Origin: Harmonia axyridis
Taxonomy: Eukaryota; Arthropoda; Insecta; Coleoptera; Coccinellidae
Direction: 5' to 3'
Length of the DNA stretch: 64,000 nt
NCBI RefSeq assembly: GCF_914767665.1
Contig: NC_059504.1
Span: 33,387,720-33,451,719 of the forward strand
Shown here: piece after piece, positions 46,660 through 60,296 of the stretch
How positions within the stretch are numbered: the stretch's first letter is position 1
Layout of the letters: each line of letters begins with the position of its first letter
Notes under the pieces: model-generated
Database searches by the model: none
What the model saw: only the letters and a program-made list of their open reading frames with translations
Told to the model about the DNA's origin: nothing
Position numbers and translations under genes: made by a program

Positions 46660-49640
46660 CTCAGGTAGCGGTAGGTGAATCCCTAGCGATTCACCTATCA
46701 GGAGAGTTGAATCGACTCGTGCCCACCGCAGATTCCAGGAGCTCCCTGACCCGGGAAGCTGGAACCTGTCGAAGGGTCCCTGTTCAGGGTAACGGACGAA
46801 GCCGTGTGGAAAGCAGCTCAAGAATTCTTCTCCCGTAGCTCTGCGGATCGTAAAAAGCGATCAAAGACCGTCTCCCTCACGACACGGAGAAACCCATGAA
46901 TGATGGTGAATTTGAGGAATAGAAATATAGAACCGCTGCCTGAGGTTCGTCAGGGCGTGTCTGTAGCCGGCGCAGGACATGACAGTATGCGGGACGTCGG
47001 TGACAGAGTGCTAAGGAGACGGGCGTCTGTCGAACAAAATGCTACTCCTCCACAATCTCAACATTCTAGGAGAAGTATAACACGAGTATCTCCGACCGCT
47101 GAAGGTGCTGCGTAGGATCCCCAACCAGCACTGACCCAAGCAGGTCTACCAAGAAATGGACAAGTTCGATAAATGAAACGATCATGCGCATATATAATGA
47201 AGTGACTAATATGGAAGAGGATAAAATGGGCTACCGGCAAAAATTATTTGCAGAATTCCACAGAAACTATCCCGAACTCCAAGTTTCTGAGCAAAGAGTA
47301 GCCGACCAATACCGGGTCACATTGAGAAATAAACTTGTACCCGATGAAAGACTTAACACCATAAAAAATGAAGTCCAACTGAGGTTACAGAATAGGAACC
47401 TCACTAACAACGAAACGACAATTGAAGAAAACTATGATTGTGCTGAAAACCAACACAACATCAATGCACAAATGAACTCTGAGGAACAAAACAACGCAGG
47501 TGTGATAGCAATAAGTGATGCTCAACGACAGAATATATATGCTGCACCCATCGAAAATCCAAAAGAAGACCAAAGAGAACTACTGGAGCGATTATCTGCC
47601 AAAATGAATAGATGCGTTAAAGATTTTGAGGGCACAGATCCATTGAGACGACCGATTCTGCCAAGATTGATGACATCCAAGAAACTATCTCATCTTCTGG
47701 TCATGACCAACAAGGAGATTATACCCAAGTATCTTTCTGACTACCATGATCTCGAATCATTACACCTCATCATATACTGTGCAGCATTTTCAATAGCAAC
47801 AGTGCTAGGTGTGAAGCCAAAACCTGAAAGTCAGCAACCAGCCAGAGAAAAACAACAAAATAAACCACATCGGCAAAAAAGGCTAGAAGACAAAGTTCAT
47901 AGCATCCGCCAAGATATTGGGAGGCTCACCCAATTTGCAAAAGGTTCGCCGACTAGAAAATTACAAAAAATGGTGAATATAATAATGGAACGTCACCGGC
48001 ATCCAAACAATGAAAATGCTCAAAAAATTTTAGACACACTAAAACAAAAACTAAGTTTGTACTCCGAAAGACTCAGAAGATACAATGAGAGCTATAGAAG
48101 AAAACAGGATAATATGATTTTTGAAAACTCCGAAAGAAAATTCTATAGAATGTTAAACAATAATATGTCAGCAACACCAGGAAGTTACCCAACAGTCGAG
48201 GATATTGAGAATTTTTGGACAGATCAATTGGCTACACCAACCCCCTACAACTCCCAGACTGATTGGAAAAGAAGTGAAGAGAAATCCTGTGAGACAATGG
48301 AACACATGCCGCATAACGCAGTTTCTATAGAAGAATTCTATGAAATATTGAAAAACACACAATTGGAAATCACCCGGCCCAGATAGAATCCACAACTTTT
48401 GGTTGAAAAAATTTTGGTATATACACGGCAGGCTAGTTGAAACCATAAATGGTGTTATAAGTAATCCAATGGAAATGCACAAATTTTTAACAACAGGGAC
48501 CACTTACCTCTTACCGAAGGATCTGCAACATACAGCGGATCCATCAAAATACAGACTAATTACATGTCTACCAACAATATATAAAATCATCACATCATAT
48601 ATAGCATCTCGTATCTACAAACATTGCGAGACAAATAATATAATGACAGCACAGCAGAAAGGATGTTCCAAGAATGCACTAGGATCGAAGGAACTGCTGA
48701 TAATAGATTCCATCAGATGCAACCAAGCCTTCAAAAAACACAGAAATCTTTTTATGACATATTTTGATTATAAGAAGGCCTTCGACTCTATTCCACATGG
48801 GTGGCTGATAAAAATTTTGGAAATATACAAGATACAAGATCGATCCAATTACAATAAACTTTCTGAAGTATGCAATGTGCAACTGGAGAATGAATATCGA
48901 ACTCTCTACGGCGAACATAACTACTAAAGAGATTCCAATAAAAAGGGGAATTTTCCAAATAGATTCATTGAGTCGCTTATGGTTCTGCTTGGCGTTGGAC
49001 CCCCTTTCTAAACAACTGAATGCTACTGAAAAAGGTTTCAATGTCGAAGGAAATAGAAATACTATTGCACTCAATCATTTGCTATACATGGATGACCTAA
49101 AACTTATAACAGGCAACAAATCCACTTGCAAATTATGGTCAAACTGGTGGAAAATTTTTCGAAAGACGTGGGGATGAAATTCGGATTGGACAAGTGTCGT
49201 ACTATTAGCGTAGTAGCGTAGTGCGCAAGATGAACCGATAGCTCTCTCCAATGGACAGGAGATAGAAGCAATGAAATCGGACGATCTTTATAAATACCTA
49301 GGAATGAAACAAAACAGACGAATAAACCATCAAAGAATGAAGGAAGACTTAACAACTGAGTTCATTAGGAGAATCAACAAAATTTTAAAAACAAACCTCA
49401 ACAGCAAGAACATGACGAGAGCTATCAATACATATGCATGTTCAATTCTTACATACTCTTTCGGTATCATTCCATGGAACAAAACAGATATAGAAAACCT
49501 GCAACGCAAAATGAGACCCTGGATGACGAAAGCACACAAGCACCACCCAAAAAGTAGCATTGAAAGGACGACACTGCCGAGGAATAAAGGAGGCAGAGGT
49601 CTGCTAGACATCATGGAACTTGCCTATAGGCAAATTGAAT
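46660..49640 (+). pseudogene. R4-type LINE, 5' part (N-terminal domain and RT)
   Basis: After a 5' region with an Arg/Pro-rich leader (46900-47115), a 400-codon frame from 47184 carries RIYNEVTNMEEDKMGYRQKL, EQRVADQYRVTLRNKLVPDE and a basic linker. A one-base shift near 48365 leads to KSPGPDRIHNFW, KDLQHTADPSKYRLITCLPT, YFDYKKAFDSIPHGWL (motif A). After another shift come KRGIFQIDSLSRLWFCLALD (motif B, altered QGDS), LLYMDDLKLI (motif C) and the thumb (LYKYLGMKQNRRIN, INTYACSILTYSFG). The element has a single ORF and a restriction-like endonuclease at the C-terminus, found after the inserted LINE at 54.1 kb. Multiple frame breaks make it inactive. Confidence 0.8.
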
Positions 49641-50024
49641 AATAATAATAATAATAAGTTTATTCAAAAATTTCAAATTTGAGTAAGTAATGTTTTTTAC
49701 ATGTCAAGTATAATCTGGTAAAAGATATTCTCGAATAAACAAGTATCCACTAAGGCAGAGCCTGTGCGTGGGCGAGTTACCCATTCTAAAACACCTATAA
49801 ACACCTGTACAGGACACTTCAAAATGGGGTTCAGTTAAATTTCCATGTAGAAAATATATCTAAAATTATGGTGTAAAATTTGCTAATATAATCATAACAT
49901 AATGAAAGTCTACTAAATATAATAAAACAGGGATAAAGAGATACATGTAAATATTGAAACATAAATATCACAATGCAGGTAACGAACAACAACGATAAAC
50001 AGATCTATAAGATATTGTATTATT

Positions 50025-53001
50025 CTAACATTTAAACAATGAATGGACAACCATACGTTCTAAAGAAAGAAGATAACATCTAGTCCTTTTTTTGAAGGAG
50101 TATATGTTTGAGACTTCTTTGATTTCAGTCGGGAGAAAGTTATAAAATCTACTAGCCAAAAAAATATGATTTCTCTGTCCTATTTTCGTTCTAGATGATA
50201 TCATTCTCAGAGAGTTATTCGTTTTTAGACGAGTTTGGTAGTTGTGGCTGATGAGTGGTAGATTAAATCTGCTTTTGAATTGTCTTATCACAACTTTATG
50301 GAAATAGTGCTGACGCAAATCAAGAACTTCCGCCTCCGCAAATATCCGGTCGGATGAGTACCTGATTGGTTTGGATGATATAATTTTCAAAAATCTTTTT
50401 TGAATAACTTCGAGATTGTGCAAGTGTGCATCTGCTGCTGCCCCCCAAGCCAAAATACCATAGGTAAGTCGTGTTTCCACCAATGCTTGAAAGAGAATTT
50501 TAAGATATTTGAATTCCAATATTTGCTGGAAGTGTTTGAACTTATAAAGTAGCGAACGAAGAGTTTTGCAGACCTGCACCAGATGTTTATCCCACCGAAG
50601 ATGACTATCAACTATAATGCCCAGATATTTCACGTTATTGGCTCTTTGTATCGTAATGGTTTCCTCAGAACTTATATCAATCTGTAAAGTGTCATATTCA
50701 GGAAGGCCACTGGCGTAACAAGAAAAGGGAACGAAACAGGTTTTCTCATAATTTATTGAAAGCACTTTTTGGCCAAAACACTTGATTAAATTTCCCATAT
50801 CTCTTTCTGCTTTTTCTTTCAACCCGTTCCAAGTTTCATCCTCATATATGACGATAGTGTCGTCTGCAAAACTGGAAACCGTACCGGAGCTATTGAAGGT
50901 AAGTATGGAGTTTATATAAATTATAAAAAGTACTGGACCTAGTACAGTTCCTTGTGGTACTCCATATCTTATTTTTAGTTTTTTGCTCAATGTTTCATCA
51001 ATTTTAACACATTGTTCTCTATTAAGAAGGTAAGTTTCCAACAATTCAAGGGCTTTTCCTCTAAACCCTAGATCCTGCAATACCTCCAACAACTGTGTGT
51101 GATTGACAGTGTCGAAGGCTTTTGCAAGATCTAAAAAACACATAAGGATGGTCTGCCTCTATCCAAATCTTCATAGATTTTAGTTGTAAGTAAGTGAATT
51201 GCATCTTCTGCAGATTTACCATCCCGAAACCCGAATTGTCTATTTGATATCAAATCATTTTTTTCTATATACTGCATCATTCTTATTTTTATAACCTTTT
51301 CCAGTATTTTCGATAGATTACTTATAAGAGAAATTGGGCGATAGTTACCAGGGCTTTTTTAAATAGAGGTTGGACAACACCTTCTTTGAAAATTGATGGA
51401 AAATGGCCCTCTATTAATACTTTGTTTATCAGATGTGTCAGCGGAATTGCAATTTCATTTCTTATCTCTTTTAATGTTTCCGATTTGATTCCATCAATTC
51501 CTGGTGCTTTATTGGATTTAAGGGAGTTGGTTAGATTAATAACTTCTCCTTCATCGGTTGGCCGAAAAAACATAGATTGACGGGACGAATATCTATTCAG
51601 AGGAGGAGTCTCCGGAAGTATGACCTGCCTGGCAAGATTTTCACCGACATTTATATAACAGTTGTTAAAAACATCAGAAATTTCTTCTCTATCATCTGTG
51701 AGTTGGCCATTTTCATCCATTATCTGTGCTATCCCCCCATTATTTTGCTTTTCATCAAATGTTTTTATTGTGTTCCACAATGCTTTACTACTATTTTTAT
51801 TGTTTTCAATTTTTTCCCTATAGTATTTTTTTTTTCTGGTTTTTATCAAACAATTCAGTGTATTTCTATAGTTCAAATATTCCCCCCTCAAAACTGTATC
51901 AGACATGTTATCTTTGTACTCCCTCAGTAATCTATCCCTTTTGTTAATGGACCGCACTAGGCCATCAGTAATCCAAGCTTTCCTTTTGATAAATTTGTGT
52001 TTGATTTTTTTGTGTTTTGTATTTTTCTCAATTTTTTTCTTCAACACGTCGAGAAAGAATACTGTTGCATCATCTATGTTATCAATTGACACGAACTGTT
52101 TCCAATCGAAATCCTGTAGGTCTTGTTTCAAACCTGGATAATTGATACATTTTGTCATTTGTTTACGGTGGTTTCGCTGAAAATCTTTATTCATTTGTAT
52201 TTTCGCCATGATAGTGTAATGATCGGTTACGTTAGTTTTTATCACGTATGAATTGATATTACCGTTTTCTCGTTTTGCTTTAATAAAGAAATGATCCAAG
52301 CAGGTTCCGCTTCTTGGTCTCGTAACGTTATTGATGTACGACATAAAATCAAACTCGTAAAAAATATTCAAATATTCGGCAACCGCTTGATCTTCCTCTG
52401 AAATATTCACATTTATTTCACCCGCAAAAACATGGTAACTGCAATTCCTAGATGACGTTTTTAACAGATAGTCCCTGAGTTCCACAACGAAGTCATTCAC
52501 ATCATTTGCAGGCGATCTATAAATAGCTGAAATTAAAATATTTTGTTCAGCCTTGGATTTTACCTCCAATTCTACAGACTTGCATCCTCCAATATTTACT
52601 ATTGAATAGTTGAAGTCGTAGCCATTTTTTATATACACAACCACGCCATCGTTTCTGTTAACATCACCTTCATTGTAAATCATATAATAATCATCCAAAC
52701 CGAACACTCCCAGGCAGGGTAGCTTGAACGTCTCTGTTAAGATGATACAGTCAAACTGCTTATGAACTTGAGCTAAATAGATCTTGAATTCATCCAAATT
52801 TTTGGAAAGACTGCAGATATTTTGATGTATTATATTAAATTCTGGAATATTTTCCAGTTGCTCCGAATGTAAGTTAAATTCACTGAAAGAATCAAACTCT
52901 TTAGCTACCTTCACTCTATATTCGTAATCGCGTATGTATGGGTTCATCTTTCGACAGAAAATATTCACAGATAGTGAGAAATTATGAGAGAAATCAACCA
53001 C
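50025..53001 (-). pseudogene. Jockey/CR1 LINE ORF2 (APE endonuclease and RT), two frameshifts
   Basis: From 53001: FNIIHQNICSLSKNLDEFKI, CIILTETF (catalytic Glu), NDGVVVYIKNGYDF, SAIYRSP, HVFAGEINVNI (GDFN box altered to GEIN), VTDHYTIM. The linker and RT follow: NKAPGIDGIKSETLKEI, a one-base frameshift at about 51360 before NYRPISLISNLSKILEK, another at about 51145 inside motif A (CFLDLAKAFDTVNH), then RYGVPQGTVLGPVLFIIYIN (motif B), SSFADDTIVIY (motif C) and an intact C-terminus ending HSLFKC. The two single-base losses and the altered GDFN box make it non-functional, but it is almost complete and fairly young. Confidence 0.9.
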
Positions 53002-53818
53002 GGAACAGAAAACTGAAGTCTTAGTACTGTAGAGGAATTTTTGTTTACTGACCTTGTTCTTGGCTTATCCTGTGTCGCTTCTAGGTTTGGAATCGGTTTT
53101 TTTGTTGTTGAGGCCTTGGGGGTACTGGGAGCTTTCGCTTGTTCAGGAACCACTTTCTTCAAAGCATCGATCGTGGGAGTGGAAGGTGCACTGTTGTGTC
53201 TAGGCTTCAAGTTTTCGTCTCTCTCGAGGTCTTCAATTCCATATGCAATTCCGTTAACGATGAGTTTGTTTCCTCTTATGAAACAATCCTTATATTTCTC
53301 CTCTTGCTTGGCAAGAAAGAGATGCTTCCTCAATATTTTAAATTCTTGTCTTTGGTTATGGGTTAGGTTGTTAGCTATAGATATATTTTTTCCCTTCAAC
53401 TTGTTGCAACTCTTGAGAACCTCTCTCTTCTTGGGATTTGAGTTAAATTCAATTTTTATGGGACAATTTTGATTGATTTTGATTTTCCCAGTGGATAGAA
53501 GTCACCAAAATCACTACCTTTCAGATCAACACCAAGCAACTCCCTCAGATCCTTACATAGACCTTCCGCCGTAATCTCTTCTCGCTTTTTTTTTAGTCCG
53601 AATATCAATATATTTTTCTTGTTCTGAACTCTTTTGAGGTTTTCCACTTCTTCTTTAAGTTCCGTATTCTCTTTCTCAAGTTTTGACACTGTTTTTTTAA
53701 GTTGCTCTATTTTCAGCTGAAGTCGAGCCTCACTAGCTTTTATACAGTTTTTTATGTCGATGCGGGTATTTAGGATCTCCTCTTTGATGTTTTTGACCGC
53801 AGCATCCAATTCTAGCAT
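52965..53818 (-). pseudogene. Jockey/CR1 LINE ORF1, coiled coil, one frameshift
   Basis: From 53818: a coiled coil (LQLKIEQLKKTVSKLEKENT, ELKEEVENLKRVQNKKNILI), then FGLKKKREEITAEGLCKDLR. A one-base deletion near 53460 follows GKSKSIKIVP. The other frame continues NNLTHNQRQEFKILRKHLFL, then a Pro/Thr/Lys-rich tail. Coiled coil followed by an RRM/CTD-like fold fits LINE ORF1 RNA-binding proteins. Its end overlaps the start of the ORF2 frame. Confidence 0.75.
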
Positions 53819-54115
53819 TTTACTCAGTGCCGTTAGACGTAGTGTATGGTCACCTTTATAAATCGATTGTTGTTCTTCTGTATGAATCGTTGTTTACGTT
53901 TTTTGTGGGTGAATTCTGATTTACACTGCTGAAAGTGTGAGCAGTTGGTTTCATTCAGGTGTAATATTTGCACGCTTCTTATGTATCACAGGGTACCTTT
54001 ACTATTATTCCAACTAAATATCAACTCTGAATATTTTCCTTCGATTTTATCAAACTTGAATTCGAACTTCTCACGAGAGCTGACTAAAACACTACCAACA
54101 CTACAACATCTACTA

Positions 54116-55240
54116 CAATGAATGTCTACGAACATACTTCAAAGACAAATCAGACATGTCATAAACCTACACAGTACTGTGTGAAGCAGACGAATCAACA
54201 CCTTTACAACTGCACAAGGAGCAATTGAGCAATTGTCATACAACCACCAGACAATCCAAGAAAAACTGCAAAGATGGAGAGAAAAGCCCCTACATGGACG
54301 ACATTTCAACGAGGTGAACCAGGATCATGTCGACATTGAAGCGTCGAACTATTGGCTCACATCAGGTGCGATGTATCCAGAAACGGAAGGATTTCTTTTA
54401 GCCATCCAAGATCAAGTGATCTCAACAAAAAATTACTGCAAGCATATCATAAAGGAACTATTACTGACGATCGATGCCGTTATGGGTGTCCAACGAATGA
54501 GACAATCCAACATATCACGGGAGGATGTCAAATGTTTGCAGGAAATGAATATAAAGAGAGACACGATGCAGTAGGAAAGATATTACACTAAGAAATGGCA
54601 ACTAAATTAACACTAATTCATTCTGAAAAAGTGCCATACTACAAGTACCGACCGGAAACCATCCTGGAAAACGAACGCTATAAAATGTTCTTGGATCGTA
54701 CAGTTTTGACTGATAAAACAGTGGCTCACAACAGACCAGATATATTGCTAGTTGATAAACATCAAAAGGCAGCAATACTCATCGACGTAGCAATACCTAA
54801 TAACAACAACATGCGTCAAAAAGAGGTCGAAAAAATTTCAAAATATAGGGACCTCGAATTTCAGATAAAGCGCCAGTGGGGAATGATATCAACGAGAACT
54901 ATTCCAATTATCATCTCAACAACAGAAATAGTACCCAAAAATCTCAAGAGAAATATCAAGCAACTAGGACTTAGTGAGTATATATGTAATATAATGCAAA
55001 AAGCTGTTCTTTTAGGTACTGCAAGGACGGTGAGAAAATTCCTAGGAAGCGAAGGACAGGTCCAAGGATCGCGTGTAAGAGGACCAGAAGTTCGACAAGA
55101 ACCAGGCGGACCACAAAGGCCGGACACGACCGAGCTCTACCCTTCTGATATTTTAAATATCTGGGATTGAGTGAATGTTCCTCTTAGCGAGAAGTGAGAA
55201 GCCGACGGCGAGGAGAAATCCTATGCGTATAGGCAAAAGT
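54116..55240 (+). pseudogene. R4-type LINE, 3' part (zinc knuckle and restriction-like endonuclease)
   Basis: Continues the LINE at 46660-49640. KPLHGRHFNEVNQDHVDIEA and NYWLTSGAMYPETEGFLLAI are followed by a frame change near 54420. Then come a CCHC motif (CRYGCPTNETIQHITGGC), a stop at 54589-54591, and a 191-codon frame with the endonuclease: NRPDILLVDKHQKAAILIDV, IPNNNNMRQKEVEKISKYRD and a conserved end IISTTEIVPKNLKRN, GTARTVRKFL. R-PD-x-D-x-A-P is the PD-D/ExK core of R2/R4-type LINEs. The 3' UTR ends at about 55240 beside a TAA run. Confidence 0.85.
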
Positions 55241-55242
55241 CG

Positions 55243-56395
55243 GGATATAATAATAATAATATTTATTCACCATCAAATTATACATGGTTCGTCAAAAATA
55301 ACAATAATATTAAAATTTGAAACATAAAATTCTTCTAATGAATAAAATGCACCCTTCACCAATATTTCATTAATTTTGCTTTCGAATTTTTTTCCGGTAA
55401 CTTCTTTATTTCATTTGGAAGCCTATTGAAAATCTTTATTTCCCAATTACTCGAAATATTCTGAGTGTTCTTTTTTCTGTGGAGTGGAGTGAGAAGTTTG
55501 TTCCGTGTCGAGTGTTGAACCTGTGATAAGTTCCATTTCTTGGCATATTATTTTCTCTGTGATACACATATTTCAAACATTCTCTGATGAGTAGACATGT
55601 TAAAGTTAATATTTGATGATCTTTGAAGTATGTTTTACATGAAATTCTACTTGTCACTCCATTCATAATACGTATTGCTTTTTTCTCGCAGAATGAAAAC
55701 TTTAGAAGCATCTGAAGCATTTCCCCATATAGAAGGATACCATATAGAAGTATGCTCTGGAAATTTGCAAAATACGCTATTTTGACAAATTCTTCAGTAC
55801 CACATTTCTTCAGTCTTCTCAAAAGATACACTTAGACAATTTACCACAAACATAATCAACATGCACAGCCCAATTCAATTTATTGTCCATTATAACTCCT
55901 AAAAACTTCACAGAAGCTCGATTTTCCCTGCCTCCAAACTGATTTTCTCAGTTTTCCATCTTAATTTTTTATAATTTCCTAATTTTACAACGTTTTCTTT
56001 CATTGGCATTCTTTGGTCTATAGCCTTTAAGAAGTATTGATGAAACCAAGAGAAAGCTTCTTCCGCATCCTTCTGGCCCAAAACCTCATTCCAAGATATC
56101 CTGTTTAAGCTGGTAGATATTTTCCTCTGTTATTTTTCTCTTTATGGTAGTAATTTTTCTGTTATTTTCAGGTCCATTGATGGAAGCCGGAAAAGCAAGT
56201 ACCTGTGCCAGGTGATCCGACATATGGAGCTCTATTGTCGTGCATTTCTGATAAACTGTATTTAGAAATACATTATCAATACAAGTTTTTGTTTTATAGA
56301 TGCTTACTCTCGATCCTTCACTGAAACTTTTCCTGAAACCAAAAGCTACGAATGAATTTTCCACTAATTTTCTCTCTTTACTGTCAACCAAAAAA
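55243..56395 (-). pseudogene. Jockey/CR1-type LINE fragment, internally deleted
   Basis: The tail is the TAATAATAATAATA run at 55246-55260 (sense TTA repeats). ORF2 C-terminus at 55831-55436 reads ILLYGILLYGEMLQMLLKFS, KKAIRIMNGVTSRISCKTYF, ECLKYVYHRENN. Upstream, 56391-56086 is endonuclease C-terminal text (KTCIDNVFLNTVYQ, ELHMSDHLAQVLAF with SDH). The RT core is missing. It abuts the 3' end of the R4-type LINE. Confidence 0.7.
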
Positions 56396-56399
56396 TCAG

Positions 56400-59300
56400 A
56401 AGAAACAAATAAAATATTGCTCAGAAAAAAGTGCTCTATATTTGTCGATAGTACACCTCATTCATGGACTCTCCACCCAGCCTCCAGTATTCCACGGCAG
56501 AAATGCGCGCCAAATGGCAGGCTTTAAAATATTGCGATATATCGAACAGATCATCTCACGTAAATAATAGATAAATCCGTTCCAGTCTATTTTGTTCCAC
56601 AAGAAGTGCCGGAATGAACTGATTTGCCACATAATTAGAGAAAAGTATATCCAGAATTTTGTTATTTGAATATCGGAAATTCAATTCGTGAAATCAAATT
56701 AAAGTAGCTTTGATAATGAAAATACCTGTCACATGTAAAGTAATTAGATATTTAAATTTCTATGGTCATAGAGTATTATTGCTAGTCCGTCTGGAAACAG
56801 ATCGAATGAAATTGACCCTACGTATAACATAAATTCATAAAATCTTGAATAACTCTTGAATTATTGAATTTGAGAGCATAATCATGTTATGATCAAATTT
56901 TGTTCACAATTTTTGGCACAATATTTGAAACACCCTGTGATGATATTTCTCAAGTTCAAGATATGCACGATATTCCTACATCATTCTACTTTGAGAAAGC
57001 GAATTGAGTATACGCATACAGTAAAAATAATTCACGTAATAGTGACTATGGAAATTCTTTCTTTTTTTTCGGTTTTTCCTTAATATTTTAAAAACTATGA
57101 GGACTAACGCAATAATTTCAGAAAAGAGTAATTGAAAATAAAAATCTTGATAATATCTAAGACATAAAAAGAAAAAAAAAGTTTTTTTTGAAAATTTTTT
57201 TTTCAATTATTGTATAACCGGAAGTGCCGGAAAATATTTTAGCTGAATAGAGCATCATGAACAATGTCATATTCCGAATTTTCAGATTTCAAATCGCCCC
57301 CGTTCTCCAGAAACGTCTAATAGGCCGTCGAACTTGAAACACCCTGTATATGGCGTTTTATTCATTTTATCATAGAATTTCAACGGTAGGAGTCTTGAAA
57401 ATTTTCATAGATTCAATAAAATTTTCAAGAATTAAGTAGGTTTAGGATCAGTTCTTGAAAATTATAAGAGCTTGTCTTCATTTGAAGACAAAATTAAGAT
57501 AAGTTCTTGAAAATGTCAAGGTCTTGTCAAGGCTATCTCCAAGTACGAATATTGCTAGCGTTCCAAGAAAATCCTTCTTCATTTCGACAACGATGGGTAG
57601 ATATTTTCGTATCTTCTCCTCCTATCAAGTATAATCACAGAATTTCAAATAGAGATGGGGGAATCACCAGATGGCCGTGTAAGCATGGAAAGTCATAAAA
57701 AGTTAGTCGGAGAAACATTATATACCTACGGTATCACCGTTTGATCAAGAATTTTACAGATCTTGAAATTTCTTGATTCAAGGCATGATATAATTGGTCA
57801 AGAAAACACAAGACAAAATTTTTAAAATTTCTTGACCCTTTATCAAGACAAGACAAGAAGCTGTTAACAAGAGAAGACAAGAAATTGTTATCAAGACCAC
57901 AATACTTCTCTTATCAACATCTATATATAGGACAATGACCAATATTGAGTTCACATTAAATAAATGTAAATACGAACTGGTTGACCTCCGAATAATTTGT
58001 TGATACAATTTGCATAACAATTATAATTGATTATATAATAACTAATACTTAGTTGGGCTAATCGTACAAGTAACATACCATAAATGCTCCAAACGTGTTA
58101 GTGTAATATTCTTGAGAGGTTGTAAAATTTGTGCAAAATAATTTCGAGTATTGAACACCATAATGCACCGCATGCCATTTTTAAAATTTTGCAAGAGCCG
58201 TGCATTTGAATATCAATGAATGAACGGACGGTTATTACTTAACACAGACATACCTACCTCACTCTCCAAGAAACTCATTCACACAAAGGGGTAAATCTTT
58301 TTTTTTTCCTGCGGGGGGTAATAAAAAAACTTTTTTTTTAAGACAACGTTTACTTATATCTGTAATATGCTAAAGAAAAGTTTCATAACGAAGTTAAAAC
58401 CAAAAATGACTCGAAATAGTAGCATTTTTGATTCGATTGTTCATACCATTCAATTGTTCCTAAATTGGAGGTACAAAGAAAAATGAAAACTTCCTTGAAT
58501 AATCTTAAGAATGGAATGTCCTCTTCATGGGCCCGCAAATGCTTTGTTTTCGAGATGCAGGGTGTTTCTTGTAGTCCTACTATTTTGTGATGCATATAAC
58601 AGTTTAACTAATCTTTATTGATCTTTTCTAAAAATTGGGTAAATATAAATAAGTACCAAAACTTATAATTAATTATTTATTCATCACAACTCACTGGATC
58701 TCATAATCATTTTAATTTTCCTAAGGATTATTGAAGAATTGTTTGACAAGAACAGACAAAAAACCATAAAGTGTAGTTCTGGACCACAGTTTCTATTTAC
58801 ACTTCTCTAAACTACCAGTAGTTCACCAAAACTAGTTCTGGTGGAAAGAAGCGGGCACTCTCCCAGAAAAAATATCACCCTGTAGATTTGCATTCAAAAT
58901 GAGCATATCACATAATGAAAACTTAAAATTGTAATATCTATGCCAAATTTAAAATTTAAATTTGAAATATCTTTTGAAGAAGGTGCTACGGAAAAAATAC
59001 TTAAACTTTAGAATTTGTATTTCGAAATCAAATCATTTCCGGACCCATGTTATAGGACTTTATTTCTTAAAATGATCAGAGGAATTTGTCATTTTCGTTT
59101 GTACCTCCAATATAGGAATACTCTGTAGGTACAGTCAATTCAAAACTGATGTCTTTAAAAATAAATTGCAATTTGAATTAAATACATCAAATTGTAAAAC
59201 ACAGCACAGACAACTTTTTCACGCTATAATAACTCAGTTCAGTTCTTTGATAACTGTCGTATCAAAATTTTGTGAGGAAAATCATACAAAAACTGAAAAC

Positions 59301-60290
59301 AACGGGTAAGTGTATACCGATGACGAATGCAAAACATGCAGATGGCAAAACAAGGGGGACGCCGACAAAAGGGGTTGATAACGAAAAATAATAAACCTCG
59401 AACATAGACGTGCTCGTAGTGCAATAAAAGTAATCATCTTGATCGCGACAATAAACTCATAAACCGTAAACGGGCCCGATTTTTTGCTGACGTGTCGATT
59501 TTAAAGAAAAGTATAAACAATATATTGGTTCATTTTATGGATTTTTCCTTCTTCTTCTTTGAAAGAATTATGAAATTTTATATTTTGGAAATCTTGGGAT
59601 GGGTAATTACCCCCAGTACCCCTTCCCCTAGCTCTTGCTTACACAAAGAATAGGAATTTTATGGATTCTAGGAAATTACTGAAAGAGTTGTTAGCAAGTG
59701 CTGTCCAAATCTAAATTGATTAATCCCAAATACAACGTAGGTACCAAAACTATTGAAGAAGCAATTTTCTACGACGATGATTGGATCACCAAAGGGCTCA
59801 CTAAACCTAATGGATCGAAAATCTTATGGTTGACAAAATTGCACCTTTAGTAACCCAGTCGTTTTATAGATTTATATTACCTATATCAATTGTGAATGAG
59901 AATAAACCACTATTATGATTATTATGATACGTGTTCTAGCGTTTCAGCAGTTTCATCTTTGGATATTTTATAATCAGACAGGTTTCCGAATTCATTAAAG
60001 ACCCCGAGTGATTTACACAATAGAAATTTATTCCTGCCTCTAGTATTTCAACTATTTATTTTTCAACGTAAATGCTTCAGAAAATGGTTTGGCACCAGTG
60101 ATCAAATCAACGACGTTTCCTGTTCAATAGGTAACCTTGCACGCGAGAATAAATTTTCTATAATTCTGTGGCTATCGTGTTCACTCTGCCACATCTTGTA
60201 GAACAAAATCGTGCGAAAATATCTCAGATTCACAAATATTTCATGGTTATATTTTATTATTATACAAAATCTGAAGTGGTGATCCAAAAA
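56400..60290. other. 3.9 kb without recognisable gene
   Basis: AT-rich, with CACCCTGT transposon-end motifs at about 56931 and 57340, repeated CAAGAAAATTTTCAAGA/TCTTGA-type simple motifs between 57380 and 57860, and a T/A-run-rich stretch at 58299-58343. I looked for the missing P450 exon and for transposase motifs and found none. Open frames here are short and unlike any family I know. Confidence 0.4.
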
Positions 60291-60296
60291 ATTTTC

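Larger units (their letters stand above)
49640..54115 (-). mobile_element. Jockey/CR1-type LINE inserted in the R4-type LINE
   Basis: The 3' tail is the TAATAATAATAATAATAAG run at 49641-49663 (TTA repeats in sense). ORF2 and ORF1 read leftwards. The R4-type coding text stops at about 49640 (LAYRQIE) and restarts at about 54117 (ECLRTYFKDK), so this ~4.5 kb is a clean later insertion. A likely target duplication of about 6 bp (AATTGAA on the left, AATGAA on the right) is imperfect. Confidence 0.8.

Noticed and set aside
60102..60287. Minus-strand frame with MWQSEHDSHRIIENLFSRA
   Set aside because: Short, no known family, and no splice or context support.
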